From Anaerolineales bacterium (GTDB lineage Bacteria > Chloroflexota > Anaerolineae > Anaerolineales > Villigracilaceae): a DNA stretch of 46,035 bases. The position numbers and the translations under genes are program-made. The stretch spans positions 1 through 46,035 of the forward strand of contig JADLBX010000052.1 in NCBI GenBank assembly GCA_020847435.1, written 5' to 3'. The notes beneath the pieces are model-generated. The model saw nothing but the letters and a program-made list of their open reading frames with translations. It searched no databases and had not been told where the DNA came from. How positions within the stretch are numbered: position 1 is the first letter of the stretch; each line of letters opens with the position of its first letter. Below, one piece after another: positions 1-6,429 of the stretch.

Positions 1-2
1 TA

Positions 3-173
3 GACCTCTTGCGAAAGTCATTTTCGCCACAGAGAACACACCGTTCGTGCCGCGAGCACGACGGTGCGAGACGGCAGAGAAAAAGAGAATTTCCACCTGC
101 CCCGAACGCAGGTGCGGGGTCAAAGGTCTCTGTGGACTCTGTGGCTGAGCAAGAAACGCTTATGCAAGAGGTC
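3..173. mobile_element. MITE-like non-autonomous element with terminal inverted repeats
   Basis: The stretch begins with GACCTCTTGC (3-12) and ends with its reverse complement GCAAGAGGTC (164-173). Inside lies a second, imperfect inverted repeat built from CCACAGAGAACAC (about 28-40) and TCTCTGTGGACTCTGTGG (about 127-144). There is no credible reading frame in between. A 171-bp non-coding unit with matching ends fits a miniature transposable element, but no target-site duplication can be judged because the left edge is at the window boundary. Confidence 0.45.
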
Positions 174-176
174 AAA

Positions 177-476
177 TTATGCTTTTTGCCTTGTTAACTT
201 AACATACTCCGGATTCGCCCGAATGTGCGTCGCAACGTACGAGCACATCGGAATCACCCGCAGGGATTTCTCTCGCGCGTACGCCAGCGCGACGTCCGTG
301 ATTTTGCCTGCAAGCCCTTGGCCGCGATCCTGCGGGTCTACACCGACGTGCGTCATCACGATGGTGTTGCCGGCTTCGATGTAATCCAACTTCGAGAGCC
401 GACCTTCGACCCATGTCTCGAAACGGTTCTCAGCCGGGTTGTGAGTGACTTCAAGTTCATCAAGGTTGATCTGCAT
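177..476 (-). CDS. Small GNAT-fold N-acetyltransferase (Acetyltransf_CG / YjdJ type)
   Basis: A 99-residue protein matching the compact GCN5-related acetyltransferases that act alone as single domains. The acetyl-CoA pyrophosphate-binding motif is visible as RGQGLAGK, directly after the beta strand IVMTHVGVDP. The C-terminal segment LRVIPMCSYVATHIRANPEY is typical of this family (C-S/T-Y followed by a short helix and a P-x-Y). It is expected to be cytoplasmic, and its acceptor substrate is unknown. A weak purine-rich stretch (AGAGGCG) lies upstream of the start. It stands alone between a MITE-like element and the cytochrome gene, so its context gives no hint of substrate. Family assignment is secure; function is not. 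Confidence 0.75.
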   Translation of the reverse strand: MQINLDELEVTHNPAENRFETWVEGRLSKLDYIEAGNTIVMTHVGVDPQDRGQGLAGKITDVALAYAREKSLRVIPMCSYVATHIRANPEYVKLTRQKA

Positions 477-561
477 CGGCGCCTCTTTATCGGTATTGTA
501 GTCCGATTAAATGAAAACGGACAGCTGGGAAATCTTACTGTCCGTTCGCAAATCGAAGCGC

Positions 562-1428
562 TTACTTTGAATTGATGAACGCGATCAACGCTTCGATCTC
601 AGTGTCGGATAACCCCAAATTCGGCATTTGCGTATCCGACTTTGCCAGCGCCGGGTCTTTCAAGCGAATCCGCAAAATTTCGGGACTGGCGGAAAAATTG
701 GAGAGGTTTGGCGCGCCCATTTCGATCGTTCGATACGCATGCCAATCCGGCACGTTCGTGTTGGCATGGCAGGTAATACAGCCCTTTGCGACGAACAACC
801 GCTGGCCCAACTCGACTTGCGAAACAAACGGATCGGCAATCGCCTGCCTCTTCGCTTCTACCGCAGGGACAGCCGACTCGACAAACAACGAGCCAATTCC
901 CACCGTCAGGCAGAGCGCGGCAAGCACGAACACGCCCCGACTCTTCGTCCGCCATGCGAATATCAACGCAAGCGCCCCCATAGTTAAACTTGCCAATGGA
1001 ACAACGGGCGATGTTGGGAGCGCTTCTGTCTTCGCAACCGGTAGGTTTGCCGCTGTGGTTACCGCGCCAGTCACGCGTAAGTTCGGCATGGGTTGTTCGT
1101 ACCCAAACGCGTCGATCTCCCATATCCATTCGCCCTCAGTGGGAAAATTCAATTCAGCGACATAATGACCGGGCAAGCCCTCTTCTTTCGCAATGAAAGT
1201 GAGTTTATCAAACCCGGTTTGGATCGTGACGGTCGCGTCGATCCCAACAAGCGGAGTCTTGCCGTGTTGACGGACGGTGAAACCGATCTGCACCGGTTCG
1301 CCCGCGATAACGGTTGAAGGCAATTCGTCCAGGGTGATAACTGCCCAACCGCCGGCAAAGACCGGGATGGCAAGCAAGAGCGCGAGCGTCAAAGCAAGAA
1401 CGAGCGAAATTCTGAAGCGAGAAATCAT
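562..1428 (-). CDS. Membrane-anchored c-type cytochrome with an N-terminal YtkA-like domain
   Basis: The frame is open upstream to 1641, but the start is placed at 1428 because a GGAGG ribosome site precedes that ATG and a signal peptide follows at once (residues 1-25, ending VFAGG). The 288-residue product has an extracytoplasmic beta-rich domain resembling YtkA/FixH-like folds (about 28-120), hydrophobic segments (about 143-158 and 165-183), then a monohaem cytochrome c domain with CITCH (217-221) as haem site and Met268 in DTQMPNLGLSD as likely sixth ligand. It should carry electrons at the outer face of the membrane. The redox partner is unknown. It lies downstream of the sigma and anti-sigma genes on the same strand, and its own upstream region carries the same ECF-type promoter as the sigma gene, so it is probably a target of that sigma factor. 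Confidence 0.8.
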   Translation of the reverse strand: MISRFRISLVLALTLALLLAIPVFAGGWAVITLDELPSTVIAGEPVQIGFTVRQHGKTPLVGIDATVTIQTGFDKLTFIAKEEGLPGHYVAELNFPTEGEWIWEIDAFGYEQPMPNLRVTGAVTTAANLPVAKTEALPTSPVVPLASLTMGALALIFAWRTKSRGVFVLAALCLTVGIGSLFVESAVPAVEAKRQAIADPFVSQVELGQRLFVAKGCITCHANTNVPDWHAYRTIEMGAPNLSNFSASPEILRIRLKDPALAKSDTQMPNLGLSDTEIEALIAFINSK

Positions 1429-1448
1429 GTCTGCCTCCGTGTTTATTG

Positions 1449-1477
1449 ATGTACACCGACTGTGGAGGTTTGGTTCC
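1449..1477 (-). promoter_or_regulatory. Putative ECF-type promoter of the cytochrome c gene
   Basis: Reading the minus strand, GGAACC (1477-1472) is followed by exactly 17 nt and then GTACAT (1454-1449), about 20 nt before the cytochrome start. GGAACC is the classic -35 of ECF sigma factors. The spacer ends in CGGT, as in the matching promoter before the sigma gene at 3010-3038. Assignment rests on this pairwise resemblance. Confidence 0.55.
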
Positions 1478-1481
1478 AAAG

Positions 1482-1580
1482 CTAGAGACTGAGGACTGGA
1501 CAAGTCTCTAGTTCCCAATTGAGTGAGCTTAGTAACGCAATTTGCTAAATTGCGTTTGGCAAATTGGCAATTTGCTCTAC
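1482..1580. repeat. Cluster of three palindromes, two resembling the GTAG-CTAC family
   Basis: A 9-bp hairpin (CTAGAGACT, 1482-1490, with AGTCTCTAG, 1503-1511) is followed by two overlapping 27-nt palindromes. The first (1532-1558) has arms around GCAATTT-GCT-AAATTGC. The second (1554-1580) has arms GGCAAATTG and CAATTTGCTCTAC around a central G. Both share length, single-base or near single-base centre, and the GCAAnTTG...CAAnTTGC core with the copies at 8047, 10605 and 32967. They fill the gap between the anti-sigma and cytochrome genes. Confidence 0.6.
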
Positions 1581-1612
1581 AACTTATGTTTGTAGATCGG
1601 CTAGATTCCAAT

Positions 1613-2422
1613 TCACGGAACAGGTTGGAGCGACTCGGCAACTTTAATCGCTTCCTCTAGCGGTAGAACCGTTTCAAGCCGATAGGTGACGTTGCCTTCC
1701 GCCCAGATCAGCACGTAGCCGTCAATCAACCGCGTGAACTCGAGGTTGCCGTTGGAATATCTAAGCGGGTATGGTCCCACCGCCCACACCGCGCGTTTAT
1801 CGTTGACAAGTGTTTCCTCGATCGTGACCGGTTCGGCTTTGCGAATCGCCCAACTTCCCTCTGGGATGAGGTGCAGGCTCAACAAAACTTTTTCCAAATC
1901 ATTTGGATCGAGCCAGATGAGGATGGTCATCGCGCCGTCGGCGTCTTGCACAAAGACATGGTCAGGCGCGCCTAAATCGGATGGATAGGTTGGCAAGAGA
2001 ATTTGATACTCGGACGCGACAAGCGACTGCGCTTGCGAAAGAGTCCGTTCACCGGCGAGTTTACTGAGGTCAACTAGAAGGGTTGAGGTTTCTAAATATG
2101 GCGTCGCGATTACAGGCGCATACGATTGAGGAGTTGTCGCTGTGGCTGTTTCGATCGGCGATTCGGTCGGGCGCGGGAAGATGCGGACGATTCCAATCTG
2201 GATGAATTCGAGGATGGCGGCGCGCGCCGGCGGGATGAGCATGAGGCTGAAGAGGAGGACAACGATGAGGGTTAGCGACCAAGCCCACCCTTTGGAAAGG
2301 AAGCGGGGTTTCGTCGCTGGAATGATGCGCGCCATCACACGTCCTGCAATATCGGGCGTGCGCGGATACGTTGTCTTTTTCGCGAGCGCTTGTAGTTGAT
2401 TCTCGAAATCCATTTCGCTCAT
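1613..2422 (-). CDS. Single-pass membrane anti-sigma factor
   Basis: A 269-residue protein with a short cytoplasmic N-terminus (1-45), one transmembrane helix (about 46-66, WAWSLTLIVVLLFSLMLIPP) and a large outer domain (about 90-269) with no cysteines or catalytic motif that I recognise. The topology, and a 4-bp ATGA overlap with the sigma gene upstream, identify it as the partner that holds the sigma factor at the membrane. No CHCC zinc motif is visible in the N-terminus, so it is not a ZAS-type anti-sigma. Translational coupling to the sigma gene would keep the two in balance. The outer domain is probably the sensor; its signal is unknown. Confidence 0.75.
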   Translation of the reverse strand: MSEMDFENQLQALAKKTTYPRTPDIAGRVMARIIPATKPRFLSKGWAWSLTLIVVLLFSLMLIPPARAAILEFIQIGIVRIFPRPTESPIETATATTPQSYAPVIATPYLETSTLLVDLSKLAGERTLSQAQSLVASEYQILLPTYPSDLGAPDHVFVQDADGAMTILIWLDPNDLEKVLLSLHLIPEGSWAIRKAEPVTIEETLVNDKRAVWAVGPYPLRYSNGNLEFTRLIDGYVLIWAEGNVTYRLETVLPLEEAIKVAESLQPVP

Positions 2423-2979
2423 GCTTTACGTCCTTCGACCAATACGGGGAAATCGTGACGAATAACGGTTCGCAATTTTTCGAGGGCGCGGCTCAACCGC
2501 GATTTGACGGTGCCCTCGGCAACCTGCAAGGTTTCAGCAGTTTCAACAACAGAGAGTTCGAGGAAATATCTCAGGTAGATGATTTGCTGGTCGGACATGT
2601 CCAGGCGTTGAACGGCGCGCCAGAGTTCGTTGGCGTCTGAGCGCTGGGCGCTGGCTTCGGCGAGCGGCGTCTCTGTTGGTTGTTCGCGAAAAGCGCGGGC
2701 TAGGGCAGCGAGGTAGCGCCCCGCGGAACGGCGGCGGTTGTGCGCGAGATTCGACGCGATGCTCAACAGCCACGGGCGCAATGGGCGCGTCGCGTCGAAG
2801 CGCTTGAGATGTTTCCAGGCGCGTAAAAAGGTTTCCTGCGCGATGTCTTCCGCATCGTCGGCATCGCCGAGGAGCAGGTAGGCAAGCCGGAAGACCGCTT
2901 GTTGGTGCGCCAACACGAGCGGTTCCCAAGCCGCCGCGTCGCCGTTTGCGGCGCGTCGAATTAGTGTGGGTTCATCCAA
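2419..2979 (-). CDS. ECF-family RNA polymerase sigma factor (sigma-70 family)
   Basis: A 186-residue protein of standard ECF size. Region 2 is visible from VFRLAYLLLGDADDAEDIAQ through TFLRAWKHLKRF and RPWLLSIASNLAHNRRR (residues about 30-85). Region 4 follows at about 120-180 with the helix-turn-helix LSVVETAETLQVAEGTVKSR. Regions 1 and 3 are absent, as expected. Its own upstream region carries a GGAACC-N17-GTATAA motif, which suggests autoregulation. A GAGG lies about 11 nt before the start. The gene overlaps its membrane anti-sigma factor by 4 bp. The regulon probably includes the cytochrome c gene two positions downstream. Confidence 0.92.
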   Translation of the reverse strand: MDEPTLIRRAANGDAAAWEPLVLAHQQAVFRLAYLLLGDADDAEDIAQETFLRAWKHLKRFDATRPLRPWLLSIASNLAHNRRRSAGRYLAALARAFREQPTETPLAEASAQRSDANELWRAVQRLDMSDQQIIYLRYFLELSVVETAETLQVAEGTVKSRLSRALEKLRTVIRHDFPVLVEGRKA

Positions 2980-3009
2980 TCATGCCTCTGCAGAGGTCCG
3001 GTTTATCAG

Positions 3010-3038
3010 TTATACACCGCCGGAGAATTTCAGGTTCC
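3010..3038 (-). promoter_or_regulatory. Putative autoregulatory ECF promoter of the sigma gene
   Basis: On the minus strand GGAACC (3038-3033), a 17-nt spacer ending in CGGCGGT, and GTATAA (3015-3010) precede the sigma start by about 30 nt. The arrangement is the same as at 1449-1477 (same -35, same spacing, GTA at the -10, CGGT before it). The remainder of the gap 2980-3303 holds only the palindrome at 3063-3115 and the kamA ribosome site. Confidence 0.6.
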
Positions 3039-3062
3039 GATTTCGATTGATCCACTAATCTT

Positions 3063-3115
3063 CGCTAATCCGCGCTAATCTATCAAGAGTTTGCGAAGAT
3101 TTGCGCGGATTAGCG
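3063..3115. repeat. Imperfect 19-bp inverted repeat (CTAATCCGCGC family)
   Basis: CGCTAATCCGCGCTAATCT (3063-3081) faces AGATTTGCGCGGATTAGCG (3097-3115), with one mismatch and a 15-nt loop. It lies between the divergent sigma and aminomutase genes. There is no T-tract, so a terminator is unlikely; a dispersed repeat is the better reading. Confidence 0.5.
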
Positions 3116-3303
3116 GATGAATGACTGCCAACTCGCCAAAAGGGACATTGACCCGATTTTTGTTTCCCCGTACAATTCAATTCAAGATGAACGCCTGTGT
3201 GCATAACGCCGGGTTTTTCAGACCCGACCACGATCCTCCGTTTCACTCATTTGCCGTATCTGTTTGAGTCGAATCCAAGCAATTACCCTCGGAGGAAAAC
3301 CCC

Positions 3304-4644
3304 ATGTCTGAACCTTTTGTTTCAAAGCGAGCGCCCATTTACGCCGACGTTCCCGATGAGAAGTGGAACGACTGGCGCTGGCAACTCAGCCACCGCATGA
3401 ATTCGGTCGAGGAGATCGAAAAAGTCCTGCCGCTCACCGACTCGGAACGCAAAGCCCTGCAAACGCAAGGATTGTTCCGCGTGGACATCACGCCCTATTT
3501 CATTTCGTTGATTGACCCGAACGACCCCGACGACCCGACCCGCAAACAGGTCATCCCGCTTTCGGAGGAACTGCAATCCTTCACTGCGATGATGGAAGAT
3601 TCGCTGGCAGAAGACCGCCACTCGCCGGTACCCGGGCTGGTGCACCGCTACCCGGACCGCGTCCTCATGCTGGTGACGACGCAATGCGCCTCGTACTGCC
3701 GCTATTGCACACGTTCGCGCATCGTCGGCGACCCGGGTCAAACCTTCTCGCGGCAGGAATTCGAGATGCAGATCGAATATCTCAAACGCACGCCGCAAGT
3801 GCGCGACGTCCTGCTCTCCGGCGGCGACCCGCTGGTGCTGGCGCCGAAAATTCTCGAGGAGATTCTCAGCCGCCTGCGCGAAATCCCGCACATCGAGATC
3901 ATCCGCCTTGGTTCGCGCGTGCCGGTCTTCATGCCGATGCGCGTCACGCAGGAACTGTGCGACATGCTCGCCAAGTATCACCCGCTGTGGATTAACATCC
4001 ACGTCAACCACTCGAACGAAATAACGAAGGAACTAGCCGAAGCCTGCGACCGTTTAACGAAGGCGGGCATCCCGCTCGGTAACCAGTCGGTGCTGCTGGC
4101 GGGCGTAAACGACAACGTGCATATCCAGCGCAAACTGGTGCAAGACCTTGTCCGTATCCGCGTGCGCCCGTACTACCTCTATCAGTGTGATTTGGTCGAA
4201 GGGGCTGGGCACTTCCGCACCCCCGTCGCGAAAGGAATCGAGATCATGGAAGGCTTGCGCGGGCATACCAGCGGCTACGCCGTCCCGCAATATATCGTCG
4301 ACGCGCCGGGCGGCGGCGGAAAAATCCCCGTCATGCCGAATTACCTGATCAGCATGTCCGACCATAAAGTCATCCTGCGGAATTACGAAGGCTACATTAC
4401 CACCTACGAGGAACCCACCAATTACCTGCCATCCGACGCGGCGAAGTTTAAAGGCGAAAAACGCCTCGAGCCCGGACAAGCCGGCGTACTCGGCTTGCTC
4501 GACGGCAGTGAGATGTTCATCAAACCTGAAAGTTTCGACGAAGTGCACGACCGTCACGGCATCCAACATCGCCTCAAGGATGAAAAGAAATGGCAGCCGC
4601 TTGGCATCGGCGACGGCGGCACAACCAAACCCAACGAAAAGTAA
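3304..4644 (+). CDS. kamA: Lysine 2,3-aminomutase (KamA family radical SAM/PLP enzyme)
   Basis: A 446-residue protein. It should convert L-lysine to L-beta-lysine using a [4Fe-4S] cluster, S-adenosylmethionine and pyridoxal phosphate. The radical SAM cluster motif is C128-x3-C132-x2-C135 (QCASYCRYCTRSR), GGDP follows at 173-176, and the PLP lysine is K340 in PGGGGK. The two aspartates known to bind the lysine side chain in the clostridial enzyme are present here as D296 (QCDL) and D333 (IVDAP), favouring lysine over glutamate. The C-terminal cysteine cluster that binds structural zinc in the clostridial enzyme is missing: after PTNY the chain runs through LPSDAAKFKGEK without cysteine. GGAGG precedes the start. 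Two lipoprotein genes follow in the same direction. Beta-lysine might serve as osmolyte precursor or in EF-P modification; no partner gene here decides this. Confidence 0.88.
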   Translation: MSEPFVSKRAPIYADVPDEKWNDWRWQLSHRMNSVEEIEKVLPLTDSERKALQTQGLFRVDITPYFISLIDPNDPDDPTRKQVIPLSEELQSFTAMMEDSLAEDRHSPVPGLVHRYPDRVLMLVTTQCASYCRYCTRSRIVGDPGQTFSRQEFEMQIEYLKRTPQVRDVLLSGGDPLVLAPKILEEILSRLREIPHIEIIRLGSRVPVFMPMRVTQELCDMLAKYHPLWINIHVNHSNEITKELAEACDRLTKAGIPLGNQSVLLAGVNDNVHIQRKLVQDLVRIRVRPYYLYQCDLVEGAGHFRTPVAKGIEIMEGLRGHTSGYAVPQYIVDAPGGGGKIPVMPNYLISMSDHKVILRNYEGYITTYEEPTNYLPSDAAKFKGEKRLEPGQAGVLGLLDGSEMFIKPESFDEVHDRHGIQHRLKDEKKWQPLGIGDGGTTKPNEK

Positions 4645-4664
4645 GTCAACGAAGGAGCAATAGT

Positions 4665-5318
4665 ATGGCAAACCACACGAAACGAATCCTGTTCACCGCG
4701 TTCAGCATCCTCTTTTTGGTCAGCGCCTGCCTGCCGCAACCTCAGGCGACACCCAACCCGGTGGATATCGCCAATCAAGTCGCGACTTCGGTCGCGCTGA
4801 CCGTCTCCGCCGCGCAGGCGCAGACGGAAGCCGCGCAACCGGTGGCGACGAACACCACGCTTCCCACCCAGACGGAGGCTGTCCCGCCCTCCCCGACCGT
4901 GCTCGTCCCTTCGGCGACTCCGCTCATCATCGTTCCCTCCACGCCCACGCTCGTCGTTGGCGGCGGTGGTGGAGGCGGGGTAGTGATTCAACCGGACTAC
5001 GATTGCACCCCCGTCAACAATAAGCCGCGCGACCTGACGGTCTTCAAAAAAGGCAACGAGTTCGATATCGTTTGGACTATCGTCAACACCGGCAAGAAGA
5101 TCATCCCGGCGAAGCACGATATCAAGTATTACAGCGGCACAAAATTGATGGAAGACCCGAACGACACCGTCCGCGAATTCGGCGTGGACCTCAAGCCGGG
5201 CGAATCGGTGACGATCATCATTGACGCCATTGCGCCCGCCGAAAAAGGCAAGCACGTGATGACCTGGCGCGTAGAGGGCGACATGTGCTACCCCTACATC
5301 GCGATCGTCGTCGAATAA
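4665..5318 (+). CDS. Lipoprotein with NBR1-like Ig domain, paralogue of the next gene
   Basis: The start at 4665 is chosen because GAAGGAG precedes it and a lipoprotein signal follows (lipobox LVSAC, lipidated Cys22). The 217-residue product has a Thr/Pro/Ala-rich linker (about 25-95), a run of glycines (GGGGGGG) and a C-terminal beta-sandwich (about 110-217) with the pattern VWTIVNTGKK...LKPGESVTIIID...GKHVMTWRV that marks NBR1/FW-type Ig-like domains. It is exposed on the outer face of the membrane, and no enzymatic motif is visible. It lies 20 bp after kamA and is followed within 30 bp by a protein of the same architecture, so the three are probably one transcript. Confidence 0.75.
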   Translation: MANHTKRILFTAFSILFLVSACLPQPQATPNPVDIANQVATSVALTVSAAQAQTEAAQPVATNTTLPTQTEAVPPSPTVLVPSATPLIIVPSTPTLVVGGGGGGGVVIQPDYDCTPVNNKPRDLTVFKKGNEFDIVWTIVNTGKKIIPAKHDIKYYSGTKLMEDPNDTVREFGVDLKPGESVTIIIDAIAPAEKGKHVMTWRVEGDMCYPYIAIVVE

Positions 5319-5344
5319 AACCCGCGCGGCAGTCTTGAGCAGGC

Positions 5345-5986
5345 ATGCAGAAAAACAAACTTTTGATCTGGTTGGGAGCCATCGCCCTGGCGCTGGCTTG
5401 CCTGCCAACTTCCAGCGTTTCACTTCCGACCGCTGAACCCGGCGCGGTCAATACCTACATCGTTCAAACAGCAGACGCCGCCGCCACGCAGACTGCCGCG
5501 GTCGCGCCCGCACCGGTCACTCCATCGTCAACTGCCAAGCCGACGTTCACGGTAACGCTCTCGCCCTCCCCGACGATCACGTTTGTGTTCATCCTGCCGG
5601 GCTTGGGCGTTTCCGGCACCCCAACCCTGCCCGGGATCGCCAGCGGCACGGATAAATCCCAATATGGTTGCAAGGTCTTCAGCGTCGAACCGGCGGATGG
5701 GACAGTTTATGAAACCCGCGAAGACTTCAGCGTCAAGTGGGGAGTAAAAAACATCGGCCGCGAAACATGGTATCGCGCCACCATGGATTACGTTTACTAC
5801 AGCGGCGCCAAATTACATAAGGTGGCTTCGTACAACCTACCCAAGGGCGCGGAACCCGGCAAAAACGTATACCTGAGCGCAGATATGGAAACGCTCAAGG
5901 AAAGCGGCACATTCACAACCAAATGGGCGCTTAAGATTGATAACCTCTATTTCTGCCCCATGACCCTCACCGTTATCGTAAATTAA
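5345..5986 (+). CDS. Second lipoprotein with NBR1-like Ig domain
   Basis: A 213-residue lipoprotein (lipobox ALALAC, Cys19) with the same plan as the gene before it: Thr/Pro-rich linker (about 25-95) and a C-terminal beta-sandwich (about 105-213) with VKWGVKNIGRETW, YYSGAKL and TFTTKWALKI. The two domains are similar enough (YYSG shared, same strand order, two conserved cysteines near the ends) to suggest tandem duplication. It is the last gene before a perfect rho-independent terminator. Function is unknown; binding to cell-surface polymer or protein is a guess. Confidence 0.72.
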   Translation: MQKNKLLIWLGAIALALACLPTSSVSLPTAEPGAVNTYIVQTADAAATQTAAVAPAPVTPSSTAKPTFTVTLSPSPTITFVFILPGLGVSGTPTLPGIASGTDKSQYGCKVFSVEPADGTVYETREDFSVKWGVKNIGRETWYRATMDYVYYSGAKLHKVASYNLPKGAEPGKNVYLSADMETLKESGTFTTKWALKIDNLYFCPMTLTVIVN

Positions 5987-5987
5987 A

Positions 5988-6022
5988 ACAGCGGCGACCA
6001 AAACGGTCGCCGCTGTTTTTTT
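5988..6022 (+). terminator. Rho-independent terminator of the kamA-lipoprotein operon
   Basis: A perfect 12-bp stem, ACAGCGGCGACC (5988-5999) with GGTCGCCGCTGT (6005-6016), and a 5-nt loop are followed by a run of T. It begins two bases after the lipoprotein stop codon. Confidence 0.93.
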
Positions 6023-6059
6023 GGCTCGTCCTTCTTACATAACGGGAAAGCCAATTCTT

Positions 6060-6338
6060 TTATTCGACACTGCTTTCCGGGGGAACCAAATCGCTCGCGT
6101 CCGGCTTCTTCCGCAAGGTGAAGAAACCGACGGCGACCGGCACAAGAATCATCAGGAAGGACAGACACAGGAACACATACCCATATGCCGTGGGCATCTG
6201 CTCGGTTGAATTTCCCAGCGTGTACGTTCCGCTGCCGGTGATTGTGCCGAAGCCCATGATGCAGGCGAACAGCGCGCAACAACCGCACAGGATCGCGGTC
6301 GCGACGGTCGCGATCATTCCAGTATTTTTGTTATTCAT
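6060..6338 (-). CDS. Small hypothetical membrane protein with two transmembrane helices
   Basis: A 92-residue protein with hydrophobic segments at about 8-32 (ATVATAILCGCCALFACIMG) and 52-74 (GYVFLCLSFLMILVPVAVGF), a short extracytoplasmic loop and a charged C-terminal tail. GGAGAG precedes the ATG, and a TATAAT (minus strand, 6371-6366) lies about 28 nt upstream, suggesting its own transcript. I do not recognise the family. It lies between the operon terminator at 5988 and the palindrome after pheT, convergent with the lipoproteins. Confidence 0.6.
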   Translation of the reverse strand: MNNKNTGMIATVATAILCGCCALFACIMGFGTITGSGTYTLGNSTEQMPTAYGYVFLCLSFLMILVPVAVGFFTLRKKPDASDLVPPESSVE

Positions 6339-6387
6339 TTCATCTCTCCTAATTTAATTTTCCAAATTATATCAAGACTTATCTAAA

Positions 6388-6426
6388 ACATGATTCTGCG
6401 GCAGTTGAACTGCCGCAGAATCATGT
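6388..6426. repeat. Perfect 39-nt palindrome after pheT, possibly also its terminator
   Basis: Arms of 19 nt (starting ACATGATTCTGCGG) are exactly complementary around a single central G, with core GCAGTT-G-AACTGC. It starts 4 bp after the pheT stop codon. Reading with pheT, only a short TGTTTT follows, so termination is possible but not textbook. The same core recurs at 38789-38813. Confidence 0.75.
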
Positions 6427-6429
6427 CAA

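Noticed and set aside
562-1641. A 359-codon cytochrome starting at 1641
   Set aside because: The first 71 codons read through palindromic repeats and the promoter; the signal peptide and GGAGG both place the start at 1428.
3322-4011. Long open frame (229 codons) on the minus strand inside kamA
   Set aside because: Antisense shadow of a clearly coding GC-rich gene; no family resemblance and no ribosome site.
4554-5423. 289-codon minus-strand frame across the kamA-lipoprotein junction
   Set aside because: Composition is Arg/Asp/Gly-rich as expected of an antisense shadow; both plus-strand genes have ribosome sites, lipoboxes and domains.
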